Of a stretch of DNA of 64,000 nucleotides, positions 42,460-52,084 are shown piece after piece (the stretch's first letter is position 1; each line of letters begins with the position of its first letter). The stretch lies in assembly GCA_965221985.1 (NCBI GenBank), contig OZ244928.1, positions 682,001 through 746,000 of the forward strand. The letters run 5' to 3'. The notes below the pieces were generated by a model. It worked only from the letters and a program-made list of their open reading frames with translations, had not been told where the DNA came from and did no database searches. Position numbers and translations under genes: made by a program. This stretch comes from J054 sp965221985. Lineage in GTDB: Bacteria > Pseudomonadota > Gammaproteobacteria > Steroidobacterales > GCA-2729495.

Positions 42460-43809
42460 CTAACGAAGTGTGACTAACTCTTCGGCGCTGGTTGGATGAA
42501 TCGCAACCGTGTCGTCAAAGTCTCGCTTGCATGCGCCCATGCGAATGGCGACGGCGAAGCCCTGCAGCATTTCATCCGATCCAGGCCCGATGAGATGCAC
42601 GCCCACTACTTTTTGTTCATCGCCCACGGTGATGAGTTTCATGCGGGTTTTGGGTTTGTGTTCGGTAATACCATTGGCCAGCGGTACAAATTCCGATGAA
42701 AATATCTGCACCGCATCGCCATGCGCCTGGCGAGCTTCCGCCTCGGTCATGCCGCAGCTGCCAATGGGCGGGTGACTGAATACCACCGATGGAATGTTTT
42801 TGTAATCAAGATGACGGTCCGCCATGCCGCCGAATAGCCGATCGCTTAAGCGGCGGCCGGCCGCGATGGCCACGGGGGTCAATGCGGCGCGACCGGTGAC
42901 ATCGCCGATGGCGTATATCCCTGGAACATTGGTGGTTTGAAATTGATCCGTGGGTATAAAGCCGCGCGTATCAGTTTCCACGCCCACGGTTTCAAGACCA
43001 ATGGCCTCGGTCTCCGGCACGCGGCCGATGGCCCACAGCCAGGTATCGAATCCGCCTTCCGTTTCGCCATTGCCTAGCCGAGCCTCTATAAACCGGCCGA
43101 CGCGTTCTAGTTGCTCCACCCTGGTATTGGGCCTGAGGCGGATACCGCTGTCTTCTAGTGATTCCATCAAGCCTCGCTGGATAACTTCGTCGAAGTCCCG
43201 TAGCAGACTGGCATAGCGGAAAAACAGCGTCACCTCGGCGCCGAGCGCACGGAGCATGCCCGCCAATTCCACAGCGATGTAACCCGCGCCGGCGATGGCA
43301 ACATGCTGGGGCAATTCTTCCAGCTCGAAAAAGCCATCGGAACTAATGCCCAATTCAGCGCCCGGAAGCTCAGGCAGCAGTGGACGGCCACCGGTGGCAA
43401 TGATGATATGCGGCGCATTGAATTCGCGGCCGTCGGCGAGCACGGTTTTAGCACCCGCGAATTTCGCCTCGGCGGCAATGCAATCTACCTGCTTATTGGC
43501 CAGGTTTCGCGCGTAAATGCCGTTGAGGTGCTTGACGTAAGCATCACGTTTGGCTTTTAGCTGGGGCCAGTCATGCTCGATGGTCGATGGCAGATCAAAT
43601 CCATATTCACAGGCGTCTTCGAAGGCATGCGCAAAGCTGGCGGCATGCCACATCACCTTCTTCGGCACGCAGCCCACATTGACGCAAGTTCCGCCCAATC
43701 GCCCACGTTCAATGACCAGCGCCCGCGCACCGTACTCGGCCGCTCTCTGGGCTGCCGCCAGACCACCGCTGCCACCACCAATAACCACTAAATCATAGCG
43801 CTCAGCCAT
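42460..43809 (-). CDS. gor: Glutathione-disulfide reductase
   Basis: This 449-residue FAD enzyme keeps glutathione reduced with NADPH. It has the FAD loop VIGGGSGGLAAAQRA, the redox-active disulfide GGTCVNVGCVPKK, and a second Rossmann motif IAGAGYIAVELAGML followed by FRYASLLRDFDE, where the Arg is typical of NADPH use. Then come YAIGDVTGRAALTPVAI and the C-terminal catalytic His in AIHPTSAEELV. The length is normal. The start ATG at 43809 is divergent from prlC, with 89 bases shared for promoters. It converges on the TauE-type gene across hairpin copy 2. Confidence 0.95.
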   Translation of the reverse strand: MAERYDLVVIGGGSGGLAAAQRAAEYGARALVIERGRLGGTCVNVGCVPKKVMWHAASFAHAFEDACEYGFDLPSTIEHDWPQLKAKRDAYVKHLNGIYARNLANKQVDCIAAEAKFAGAKTVLADGREFNAPHIIIATGGRPLLPELPGAELGISSDGFFELEELPQHVAIAGAGYIAVELAGMLRALGAEVTLFFRYASLLRDFDEVIQRGLMESLEDSGIRLRPNTRVEQLERVGRFIEARLGNGETEGGFDTWLWAIGRVPETEAIGLETVGVETDTRGFIPTDQFQTTNVPGIYAIGDVTGRAALTPVAIAAGRRLSDRLFGGMADRHLDYKNIPSVVFSHPPIGSCGMTEAEARQAHGDAVQIFSSEFVPLANGITEHKPKTRMKLITVGDEQKVVGVHLIGPGSDEMLQGFAVAIRMGACKRDFDDTVAIHPTSAEELVTLR

Positions 43810-43898
43810 CGTTATCCCTGATCAGAACTAAAGAAACTCAGTTTAAGCGAGGTACAGGGCCTGTGATAGCATCGCGTTTTTCGAGCTTGCGGTGATCC

Positions 43899-45929
43899 GT
43901 GTCCAACCCCTTGTTAGCCGGCAACGGCCTGCCGCCATTTAGCCAAATCGAAGCCGCCCATATTGTTCCCGCAATCCAGCAAGTGCTGAACGAGAACCGT
44001 GCCCGCCTCGAAGAGATTCTTGGCACGGCAGCTGATAGCCCAAGCTTTGAGCGCGACATTCTGGCCTTGGAACAACTGGGTGATCGCCTGAATCGTACCT
44101 GGTCTCCCGTGAGCCATCTGCACGGCGTGGTGAATTCCAAAGCGCTGCGAGCCGCCTATAACGAATGCCTGCCAGTACTCACCGGCTATGCCACTGAACT
44201 GGCGCAGGATGATCGACTTTACCTGCTATATCAACGGGTTGCCGAGGGTCTGCACGAATGTGACGCAGGCGCAAAACGCCTGCTCGAACTCGCCTTGCGA
44301 GATTTTCGCCTAGCCGGTGTGGATCTCCCGGCAACGAAAAAACAGGCATTCAAGACCCGGGCCGAGGAACTGTCCGAAGCTCAGGCGCGCTTCGAGCAAA
44401 ATGTCTTGGATGCCATGGGCGCATGGAGCTTCCATGAAGAAGATCCAACCAAACTCACTGGCGTGCCTAGCACTACGCTGGAGCAAGCCGCAGCGCAGGC
44501 GAAAGCAGCCGATAAACGGGGTTGGCTGTTTGGCCTTGATCAGCCGACCTACATTGCCATCACCACCCATGCCGACAACCGGGAGCTACGACAACGCTTT
44601 TATCGTGCCTGGGCCACGCGCGCATCGGCAGAATCGGAGCACAAACAGTTCGACAACAGCGACACCATCGAGCAAATTCTGAAACTTCGGCATGAAACCG
44701 CGCAGCTGGTGGGCTTCAATAATTTTGCCGAATATTCCTTGGCGACGAAAATGGCCGGGTCGGTGGAAGAAGTCACAGAGTTTTTGGATGAGCTATCACT
44801 GCGCTCACATGCCGCCGCTCGCCGGGAGCTGAATGAGCTAGAGAGGTTTGCTGGCAAAGGTCTCGCAGCCTGGGATATCGCCTATTACTCGGAGAAACTG
44901 CGGCAAGAGCGCTATGCCGTATCCGACGAGGAACTTCGGCCGTTTTTTCCCTTAAGCCGGGTCGTGGTCGGTTTGTTCCAATTGGTCGAGAAAATCTATG
45001 GCCTAAAGCTCGAAGTTATCGAGGGCGTGGAGACCTGGGATCCTGAGGTCGCCTATTACCAAATCAGCAATGCCCAGGACGAAATCTTGGGGGGCTTTTT
45101 TACGGACTTTTTCGCGCGTAAGAGCAAGCGCAGCGGCGCCTGGATGGACGAATGCATCAATCGCAAGAGTATTGGCGGGGACCATCAACATCCCGTTGCT
45201 CATTTGGTCTGCAATTTCGCGCCGCCAACAGAAAGCCGGCCAAGTTTACTCAATCACGACGAAGTGCTGACGCTGTTTCATGAGTTCGGTCATACGCTCC
45301 ACCATGTACTCACGAAGGTCCACTATCCGAGCATTGCCGGCATCAATGGCGTGCCCTGGGACGCGGTGGAACTGCCCAGTCAGTTCATGGAGAATTTTGC
45401 CTGGGAATCTGAGGTCATCGAGATGATCTCAGGACACTATGAAACCGGCGAACCCCTGCCCGCAAAATTGCTGGGCCGCCTAGAAAACTCCCGCAGCTTT
45501 CAAGCCGCCATGCAAATGGCCCGTCAATTGGAATTTGCGCTGTTTGATTTGCGACTACACGCAGAATATGACCCTAATCGCGGCAGTCGCTTGCTGCCTA
45601 TTTTAGAAAGCGTCCGCAAGCGCGTCGCGGTGGTCAGATATCCAGAATACAATCGCTTTCCCCATGCTTTTTCGCATATTTTCGGGGGTGGATATGCCGC
45701 CGGCTATTACAGTTATAAATGGGCGGAGGTCCTTGCCGCAGATGCTTGGTCGGCTTTTCAGGAAAACGATATTTTTGATGAGCAACTAGCGGGCCGGTTT
45801 CGCAGTGAGATTCTTGAGGTAGGCGGCTCTGTCGACATCGCCGATGCCTTCGAAGCTTTTCGCGGACGCGCCGCCAGTATCGAACCCCTATTGTTACAGT
45901 CGGGCATCGCCATGCCAGGAAATGGTTGA
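43899..45929 (+). CDS. prlC: Oligopeptidase A (M3 metallopeptidase)
   Basis: This 676-residue cytoplasmic zinc peptidase degrades oligopeptides, including cleaved signal peptides. The catalytic block is LFHEFGHTLHH (HExxH-type), followed by the third ligand Glu in MENFAWESEVI. The N-terminus NPLLAGNGLPPFSQIEAAHI and the later FGGGYAAGYYSYKWAEVLA are family hallmarks. The start is GTG at 43899. xthA begins six bases after its stop, so the two genes, perhaps with the HD-domain gene, form an operon. Confidence 0.95.
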   Translation: MSNPLLAGNGLPPFSQIEAAHIVPAIQQVLNENRARLEEILGTAADSPSFERDILALEQLGDRLNRTWSPVSHLHGVVNSKALRAAYNECLPVLTGYATELAQDDRLYLLYQRVAEGLHECDAGAKRLLELALRDFRLAGVDLPATKKQAFKTRAEELSEAQARFEQNVLDAMGAWSFHEEDPTKLTGVPSTTLEQAAAQAKAADKRGWLFGLDQPTYIAITTHADNRELRQRFYRAWATRASAESEHKQFDNSDTIEQILKLRHETAQLVGFNNFAEYSLATKMAGSVEEVTEFLDELSLRSHAAARRELNELERFAGKGLAAWDIAYYSEKLRQERYAVSDEELRPFFPLSRVVVGLFQLVEKIYGLKLEVIEGVETWDPEVAYYQISNAQDEILGGFFTDFFARKSKRSGAWMDECINRKSIGGDHQHPVAHLVCNFAPPTESRPSLLNHDEVLTLFHEFGHTLHHVLTKVHYPSIAGINGVPWDAVELPSQFMENFAWESEVIEMISGHYETGEPLPAKLLGRLENSRSFQAAMQMARQLEFALFDLRLHAEYDPNRGSRLLPILESVRKRVAVVRYPEYNRFPHAFSHIFGGGYAAGYYSYKWAEVLAADAWSAFQENDIFDEQLAGRFRSEILEVGGSVDIADAFEAFRGRAASIEPLLLQSGIAMPGNG

Positions 45930-45935
45930 GGACTA

Positions 45936-46703
45936 ATGTTGGTAGCCAGTTGGAATGTCAATTCGCTGCGGGTTCGTTTGCCTCACGTACAAGACTGGCT
46001 GGCTGATCACGAGCCGGATGTCTTGGGCTTGCAGGAACTAAAGCTTCCCGATGAAAAGTTCCCGGCCCAGGAAATCGCGGACGCGGGATATCAGGCCGTT
46101 AGCTTTGGACAGCCAACTTATAACGGCGTTGCACTGCTTTCGAAAATTCCACCGGAGGACCTTAGTCGTGGTTTGCCGGGTTTCGAGGATGAACAACGCC
46201 GGGTGATAGCTGCGAGCTACGCGGACTTGCGCGTGATCAATCTCTATGTGCCAAACGGGCAAACGGTGGAATCGGAAAAATACGCTTATAAGTTGGCTTG
46301 GCTGGAAGCCTTGGTCAAATATCTCCAAGCGGAGCTAGAGCGTTATCCGCAACTCGTGGTCATGGGAGACTTCAACATCGCGCCGGATGACCGCGACGTT
46401 CATGATCCCGACACTTGGAAAGACAAGGTACTGTGCAGCGAGCCCGAACGCGCGATGCTAGAAGCATTGTTGGACCTTGGCCTGCATGACAGTTTTCGTT
46501 TATTCGATCAGCCGGAAGGTAGCTTTAGCTGGTGGGATTATCGCGCTGCGGCGTTTCGCCGCAAGCGCGGATTACGAATTGATTTGCTGCTGGTCTCCGA
46601 TAGCATCGCCAAACGCTGCACGGCCAGCGAAATCGATATGGAACCGAGAGCTCGTGAACGTCCATCGGACCATGCACCGGTGTATATTCAATTTGATGTC
46701 TAG
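45936..46703 (+). CDS. xthA: Exodeoxyribonuclease III
   Basis: This 255-residue AP endonuclease / 3'-5' exonuclease acts in base-excision repair. It has the opening VASWNVNSLRVRLPHV, the metal ligand Glu in GLQELKLPDE, YVPNGQ, GDFNIAPDDRDVHDP (catalytic Asp/Asn) and the C-terminal SDHAPVYIQF (Asp-His pair). The length is typical. It follows prlC by six bases. The stop TAG overlaps a short stretch, GGGGTCGAA, resembling one arm of the hairpin repeats. Confidence 0.95.
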   Translation: MLVASWNVNSLRVRLPHVQDWLADHEPDVLGLQELKLPDEKFPAQEIADAGYQAVSFGQPTYNGVALLSKIPPEDLSRGLPGFEDEQRRVIAASYADLRVINLYVPNGQTVESEKYAYKLAWLEALVKYLQAELERYPQLVVMGDFNIAPDDRDVHDPDTWKDKVLCSEPERAMLEALLDLGLHDSFRLFDQPEGSFSWWDYRAAAFRRKRGLRIDLLLVSDSIAKRCTASEIDMEPRARERPSDHAPVYIQFDV

Positions 46704-46711
46704 GGGTCGAA
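46703..46711 (+). repeat. One-arm look-alike of the hairpin repeat after xthA
   Basis: GGGGTCGAA begins at the last base of the xthA stop TAG, as in copy 1 of the hairpin. It diverges after nine bases and has no matching right arm. It may be a decayed copy or coincidence. Confidence 0.3.
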
Positions 46712-46731
46712 GCCTCGTAAATTAACTACCC

Positions 46732-47817
46732 ATGTCCTCAGCCACTAGCCGAGCCCTAAAGCACCGCAGCAATGTCGTCGGCAAGCCCATCATTTTGCCG
46801 CACAGCAACGGTAGCATGCAGGATCGACGTAGCGACTACGACGTCACGAATTTCGTCAAGGTAAGTTCCACTCACCGAGTGCGGCTAGCCGTGCAGGAAT
46901 TGTTTCAGCAGGCCTTTCCGGCCGCGGCCTTTGATGCCATCTGGATGGCCTTCCATGATTTCGATCGGCTATTCGATGGTCAATTCGAAGACTATCTAGG
47001 CTGCGATACGGTTTATCACGATAAGCAACACAGCCTGGACATGACCCTGGCCATGGCGCGTTTGCTGGCGGGCTACGAGCTGAGTGTCAGCGAAGATGAC
47101 AAACTAGGCGCGGATCGCGCGGTCATGGGCTTGGTCGCTGCGCTTTTTCATGACGCGGGCTATATACGCCGGGCGGATGAAACGCGCTGGAAAAATGGCG
47201 CGGAATTCACCGCTTGGCACGTATCGCGCAGCGCGGATTTCTTGCGCGATTACCTACCCCGTCTTGGTCTGAACAACCGCAGCGACTTGGCCTGCCAGGT
47301 TGTTCACTTTACCGGCTATGAGCTAAACCTTGATGACATAGAGCTGGATAACCCGCGCGATACTTCCGTGGGGCATTTGTTAGGTACCGCGGATCTCATG
47401 GCCCAAATGGCCGACCGTTGCTATTTGGAGAAATGCCGCGATCGGCTCTATGCCGAATTCGTGATTTGCGGTGTGGCGGCCGGCAAAGCACAGATCGGCG
47501 CATCGAGCACGCGTTATGGCTCTGGCGTGGATCTGCTTCGACAAACCCCAAATTTCGCACGCAGTGCCGTGAACGATCGCTTAAATGGCAAGTTCAACAA
47601 GGCTTATCGCTATGTCGAAGCGCTCTTTGACGGCCGCAATCCGTATCTAGAATTCGTTAGAGGAAATCTGCGCTACCTAAAGTTCATCATTGAGCAAAAC
47701 GAGTGGCGGGCCCTCCGGCGCCGACCCTCTCTCTATACGGTCATGCCGGATACCATGCAATCGGTGAACGCGCTGGTTAGCCAGCGTATCGCGGAAGAAG
47801 CCGCACCAGTGGTCTAG
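46732..47817 (+). CDS. HD-domain metal-dependent phosphohydrolase (PDE-like)
   Basis: This 361-residue cytoplasmic protein has a basic N-terminus, then an HD domain with YHDKQHSLDMTLAMA (His96, His100), AALFHDAGY (His140-Asp141), WHVSRSADFLRDY and LLGTADLMAQM supplying the distal Asp. The HxxxH...HD...D order recalls class I cyclic-nucleotide phosphodiesterases, but the substrate is unproven. The C-terminal ~90 residues have basic and aromatic patches (FIIEQNEWRALRRRPSLY) and no recognised domain. The start could be ATG 46732 or, less likely, a downstream ATG at 46816. It follows xthA by 28 bases. Confidence 0.78.
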   Translation: MSSATSRALKHRSNVVGKPIILPHSNGSMQDRRSDYDVTNFVKVSSTHRVRLAVQELFQQAFPAAAFDAIWMAFHDFDRLFDGQFEDYLGCDTVYHDKQHSLDMTLAMARLLAGYELSVSEDDKLGADRAVMGLVAALFHDAGYIRRADETRWKNGAEFTAWHVSRSADFLRDYLPRLGLNNRSDLACQVVHFTGYELNLDDIELDNPRDTSVGHLLGTADLMAQMADRCYLEKCRDRLYAEFVICGVAAGKAQIGASSTRYGSGVDLLRQTPNFARSAVNDRLNGKFNKAYRYVEALFDGRNPYLEFVRGNLRYLKFIIEQNEWRALRRRPSLYTVMPDTMQSVNALVSQRIAEEAAPVV

Positions 47818-47839
47818 GGGTTGAACCGATTTATTGACT
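47817..47839 (+). repeat. One-arm look-alike of the hairpin repeat after the HD gene
   Basis: GGGGTTGAACCGATTTATT starts at the last base of the stop TAG and resembles the left arm of copy 2 (GGGGTCGAACCGCATTTCTT) with one substitution and a small deletion. No right arm is found before the convergent gene ends at 47831. Confidence 0.4.
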
Positions 47840-48532
47840 GCTGAATTTCCTGCGTTCCATCAGGTGTAGCCCCATATCTGCCAGTAGTTTGCAAAGCGCA
47901 AGGACCAGCACGAAGCTTATTGTATTCGCTAGCTCAGGCCTGAAAATCGACATCACAACAGCCACCGAAATTGCACCGAGCAGGGCCAGCGCGCGCCGGT
48001 AAGGCCAAAAAATTAGTTGTCTGGCCCGGGCATTCTTGTATTCGCCCAAAACCAAAAAATTGATCAAGAAAGAGAGTCCGTGCCCAGCAGCCAGTAATAC
48101 CGTGGATAGCGCCAGCACTTCGCCTGCTTCGCCCAGGAGATCGAATAGTTCTAGGCCGGTGACTTCCTGCGCCACCAAAAGTATTCCAATGCCCAGCATG
48201 CCGATGAAAGTCATGTACTTGCCCACGAAAAAGAATATCGCCAATAGGGAAAGCAGAATTGCGGAACCCCGAGAATAGCCTACAGGCCGATTGTCGTAAG
48301 GATGGCCAAAAAGAGATGCTGTGAGTAATTTCAGCGAGTTAAATATTCCCAGTAGCAAACACTCCGACCAATAAACCAATAGCAACTGGAAAAGACTAAG
48401 ATCGTAAGCAAAGAAGGTAACGAGAAAGGCGATATTGGCTAGAAGCAATCCCAAAAATGCTGCTTTGCTGCCGGCTGCTGCCCAAGATCCTAGGGCTGAG
48501 GAATCTTCAATAGCGGAGGGCGAAGTCAACAT
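47831..48532 (-). CDS. DUF6498-like integral membrane protein
   Basis: This 233-residue protein has about six hydrophobic helices (near 23-45, 48-66, 90-120, 132-158, 180-200 and 205-222). The segment LLLVYWSECLLLGIFNSLKLL and the later LLAAGHGLSFLINFL match my recollection of DUF6498 proteins; function unknown. The start ATG at 48532 gives a short charged N-terminus before the first helix. It converges on the HD-domain gene with 13 bases between, and putA lies upstream on the same strand. Confidence 0.65.
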   Translation of the reverse strand: MLTSPSAIEDSSALGSWAAAGSKAAFLGLLLANIAFLVTFFAYDLSLFQLLLVYWSECLLLGIFNSLKLLTASLFGHPYDNRPVGYSRGSAILLSLLAIFFFVGKYMTFIGMLGIGILLVAQEVTGLELFDLLGEAGEVLALSTVLLAAGHGLSFLINFLVLGEYKNARARQLIFWPYRRALALLGAISVAVVMSIFRPELANTISFVLVLALCKLLADMGLHLMERRKFSSQ

Positions 48533-48602
48533 TGGTCAAGAGTAATACCTAGCTTGCGACGTTGCTGGTCAGAATTCACGAATTTTCGGGAAAGTGGCCT
48601 TT

Positions 48603-51600
48603 CTACAAGCCTAGCAACTCAGTATTGCCACCAGTTGCCACGGTATTCACGGTGAGGCTTTTTTCGGTGGCGAAACGCAGCAAATAGTTAGGCCCCCCCG
48701 CCTTCGGGCCAGTGCCGGATAGTCGCTGACCGCCGAAGGGTTGGGAGCCGACCACCGCACCGGTGATGTTGCGATTCGCGTAGATATTGCCCACGGGTAA
48801 AGTTTGCCATGCCTCTTCAACGCGAGATCCGATGCGGCTATGGATACCAAAGGTCAAGCCGAACCCAGTGCCTGCGATTTCCTGCAGCACTGATTCGAAA
48901 TCTTCGCCCGCGAAGCGGATCACATGAACTATCGGACCAAAGTGTTCCTGCTTGAGTTGAGAAATGCTGTCAATTTCCGTCAAGCTAGGTGCTAGAAAAT
49001 GGCCATTCGCGCATTCTGCTGTGAGTGGACTCTGGTGTACCGGACAAGCACGGCCTTTCAGCTCCGCTACGTGTGCTTCCAAAGTTTTTAAAGCAGACGC
49101 GGAAATGATCGGACCTACGTCGGTTTCCGGCCTGGCCGGATCGCCGACTCGCAGCTCATTCATTGCCCCTTTGATCATCGCGATGGCCGTGTCGGCGATT
49201 TCTTCTTGCAGAAACAATACGCGCAACGCGGAACAACGTTGGCCAGCACTTAAGAAAGCCGACTGGATAACATCGTCGGTGACTTGCTCTAAGAGCGCCG
49301 TGGAATCAGCGATAATGGCGTTTTGGCCGCCTGTCTCGGCGATCAGGGGCGTGATGGGTCCTTGTCTTGCGGCCAGTGCCGAGTTGATGGCTTGTGCGGT
49401 CGAAGTACCGCCGGTAAAAGCGACGCCGGCGGTCAGCGGATGCCGCACCACTCGTGCGCCAACTTCCCCGGCGCCCAGTACTAGATGGCAAAGGGTTTCG
49501 GGTAGACCACATTTATATAGCAATTGAATCGCTTGATCAGCAATGAACGGGGTTTCCTCAGCCGGCTTGGCGACCACCGCATTGCCAGCCGCCAGGGCTG
49601 CCGCGATTTGGCCGATGAAAATCGCCAGGGGAAAATTCCAAGGGCTGATACAAGCGAACACACCACGGCCGTGCAGAGACAGTTCGTTGGATTCACCCGT
49701 TGGACCGGGCAGGTGGATTGGAGATTCGAATTTTTCGCGGGCTTGCAACGCGTAGTAGCGACAAAAATCCACCGCTTCGCGGACTTCCGCGATGGCGTCT
49801 GGATAGGTTTTACCCGCCTCGCGGCATAAATAGACAATGAACCGCTCGCGTGCCAATTCCAGTTGATCCGCGAAAGCTTCCAGTACCCGCGCACGAGCCC
49901 CGCCGCCGCGTGCGTCCCATGCTGGCTGAGCCTGGGATGCGGCTGCGAAAGCAGCATCGATGTCGTCCCTTGAGCTAGGACAATAACGGCCTAGCCGTTC
50001 ATCGACCTTTGCCGGATTCACGATGTTGATCGTTTCACGAGCATTGTCCGCGGCCTGCGCCGCATTGTGAATTTCAAACCGCTGAGATTCACTGGCCTCC
50101 ACCACGCTAACCAGCGCATTCACGACTTGTTGATCGGCCAAGTCCAAGCCTGCGGAGTTGCGGCGCGCTGAGCCGAACAAATCTTTAGGTAAGCGTATTT
50201 TCGGGTGCGCGGCGGGGCTGGTTTGGCGGACAAGCTCGATGGGGTCTCGAGCAAGCTCTTCGGGCGTCATTCTTTCGTCGAGAAAGCGGTTGGCAAAGGA
50301 GCTATTGGCACCGTTTTCCAACAAACGACGGACCAAATAGGCCAGCAAATCGCGATGCATACCGACGGGGGCATAGGTCCGCACGGGTGGCAAACTGGGG
50401 TAGTGGGCGCGGGCCGCGCGATATAGCGAATCACCCATGCCGTGCAGTCTTTGAAACTCGTAATTTTGATTGCGCTTCGCCATGGCCACAATGGCCGCCA
50501 AAGAATGGGCGTTGTGTGTCGCGAATTTTCCGTGCAGCTCATCGGGATGATCAAGAATCTTCCTGGCACAAACCAGGAATGAAAGATCCGTTGATGGCTT
50601 ACGCGTGAATACCGAAAATCCTGGCAGCCCTAACACTTGCGCATGTTTTATTTCGGCATCCCAGTAGGCGCCTTTAACCAGCCGCACAGGAATATGACGA
50701 CCGGTTTTCCTAGCCAGCGCCACTAACCAATCGAGAATGGGTACGGCACGCTTACCGTAAGCCTGAACGGCCAGACCCAGGCCTCGCAAGTCATCAAGAT
50801 CAGGATCCTCGGCAACTCTTGCAAAGATGTCCAAAGAGATGCTTAGGCGATCAGCTTCCTCCGCATCAACGGTGAGATCGATATTGCGTTGTGCTGCATC
50901 CAGGCAAAGCGCTTTGAGCACCGGTAGCAATTCATTCATCACCCGAGCTCTTTGCGTCGGCTCGTAGCGAGGATGTAGTGCCGAGAGTTTTATGGAGACT
51001 GCTTGTCGCCCGTGCTCATTGGGAACAGACCGTTTACCAATGGCGCGAATTGCGTTTTGATAAGACTCGAAGTAACGCGCGGCCGTGTTGGCCTCGCGAG
51101 CAGCCTCGCCCAGCATATCAAAGGAGTACAGTTGGCCGTTATCGGCATTATCAATGGCATTGTCGATGGTGGTACCCAGTACGAACTCCCGTCCCAAGAT
51201 ACGCATGGCCCCACGCATGGCCGATTCAATGACGGGTTCACCCAGACGGCTGCTAAGCCAGCGTAACCAGTTGCCCGGCGCATCGGTGAACTCTCGATCA
51301 ACCGCGACCAATTTTCCACTCAGCATCAATGCCCAGGTCGATGCGTTAACGAGCAAGGAGTCTGCTTGGCCCGCATGCGCGGCCCAGTTACCCAGTTCTA
51401 TCTTGTCAGCAATTAATCGCTCAGCGGTTCGCTGATCGGGAATGCGCAGCAGACTCTCAGCCAAACACATCAGGATGACGCCTTCGTTGTTCGACAAGCC
51501 ATATTCGCTTAGAAAAGTGTCGAGCAGTGATTTATCTGCTGTTTTGGATCTTGCCGCCGTGATGATTGCCGCGGCGTTGCGCTGAATATTCTCCGCAGTA

Positions 51601-51713
51601 GAGGCATCATAGGGTGGCCGGCTCAAAAGCTGTTGTATAAGTTGCGCCTCATCATGAAATTTCTGGGCGGCAATTGCTTGCTTCGTCTTGTCCCTATCCG
51701 TCATATCGCGCAT
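48603..51713 (-). CDS. putA: Bifunctional proline dehydrogenase / L-glutamate-gamma-semialdehyde dehydrogenase
   Basis: This 1036-residue enzyme converts proline to glutamate in two steps with substrate channelling. The FAD proline dehydrogenase barrel (about 120-440) includes SIKLSALHPRYEP, LVKGAYWDAEIK and ATHNAHSLAAI. The NAD aldehyde dehydrogenase (about 530-1000) has SPWNFPLAIFIGQIAAAL, AETGGQNAIIAD (catalytic Glu) and SAGQRCSALRVLF (catalytic Cys). There is no N-terminal ribbon-helix-helix, so this form does not repress its own gene. ATG 51713 is used, with ATG 51704 equally possible. No putP lies alongside; the SSS symporter downstream of the decayed region belongs to another subgroup. 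Confidence 0.95.
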   Translation of the reverse strand: MRDMTDRDKTKQAIAAQKFHDEAQLIQQLLSRPPYDASTAENIQRNAAAIITAARSKTADKSLLDTFLSEYGLSNNEGVILMCLAESLLRIPDQRTAERLIADKIELGNWAAHAGQADSLLVNASTWALMLSGKLVAVDREFTDAPGNWLRWLSSRLGEPVIESAMRGAMRILGREFVLGTTIDNAIDNADNGQLYSFDMLGEAAREANTAARYFESYQNAIRAIGKRSVPNEHGRQAVSIKLSALHPRYEPTQRARVMNELLPVLKALCLDAAQRNIDLTVDAEEADRLSISLDIFARVAEDPDLDDLRGLGLAVQAYGKRAVPILDWLVALARKTGRHIPVRLVKGAYWDAEIKHAQVLGLPGFSVFTRKPSTDLSFLVCARKILDHPDELHGKFATHNAHSLAAIVAMAKRNQNYEFQRLHGMGDSLYRAARAHYPSLPPVRTYAPVGMHRDLLAYLVRRLLENGANSSFANRFLDERMTPEELARDPIELVRQTSPAAHPKIRLPKDLFGSARRNSAGLDLADQQVVNALVSVVEASESQRFEIHNAAQAADNARETINIVNPAKVDERLGRYCPSSRDDIDAAFAAASQAQPAWDARGGGARARVLEAFADQLELARERFIVYLCREAGKTYPDAIAEVREAVDFCRYYALQAREKFESPIHLPGPTGESNELSLHGRGVFACISPWNFPLAIFIGQIAAALAAGNAVVAKPAEETPFIADQAIQLLYKCGLPETLCHLVLGAGEVGARVVRHPLTAGVAFTGGTSTAQAINSALAARQGPITPLIAETGGQNAIIADSTALLEQVTDDVIQSAFLSAGQRCSALRVLFLQEEIADTAIAMIKGAMNELRVGDPARPETDVGPIISASALKTLEAHVAELKGRACPVHQSPLTAECANGHFLAPSLTEIDSISQLKQEHFGPIVHVIRFAGEDFESVLQEIAGTGFGLTFGIHSRIGSRVEEAWQTLPVGNIYANRNITGAVVGSQPFGGQRLSGTGPKAGGPNYLLRFATEKSLTVNTVATGGNTELLGL

Positions 51714-52084
51714 CCCATACCCAGTTCCGGCAAATGAGAAAGGAGCCTTGATTGTAGAGCGAATTGCTCACCAGTGGTCCGCGGCAGTAGATCTCGGCCG
51801 TCGATGGAAACATTGAGTTCAGGGTACTCTCAATCCACAAATATTGAGCCCTCAACAGCAACAGAAATTTGCACGGCAGCTCATATAATAGATGGCGAAC
51901 CTTCAATGTAATGTTTTCTTCTCTTTGGATATAGCTCACCTTCGGAGAGGTAGCGCTCCGGAATAGTTTGACAACGCCCCGGCTCGATTTGTATGCGACT
52001 GCGGCAATTCGTCGCCGCGAAATTTGATCACGTCCAATTGTGAGCGTACATTCAAATCTGGCCCATCCCATGACGCAACCTCAG

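Noticed and set aside
51694..52071. A 125-codon minus-strand frame upstream of putA
   Set aside because: No recognisable motif, it overlaps the putA start and lies in decayed DNA with the carbamoyltransferase relic on the other strand.
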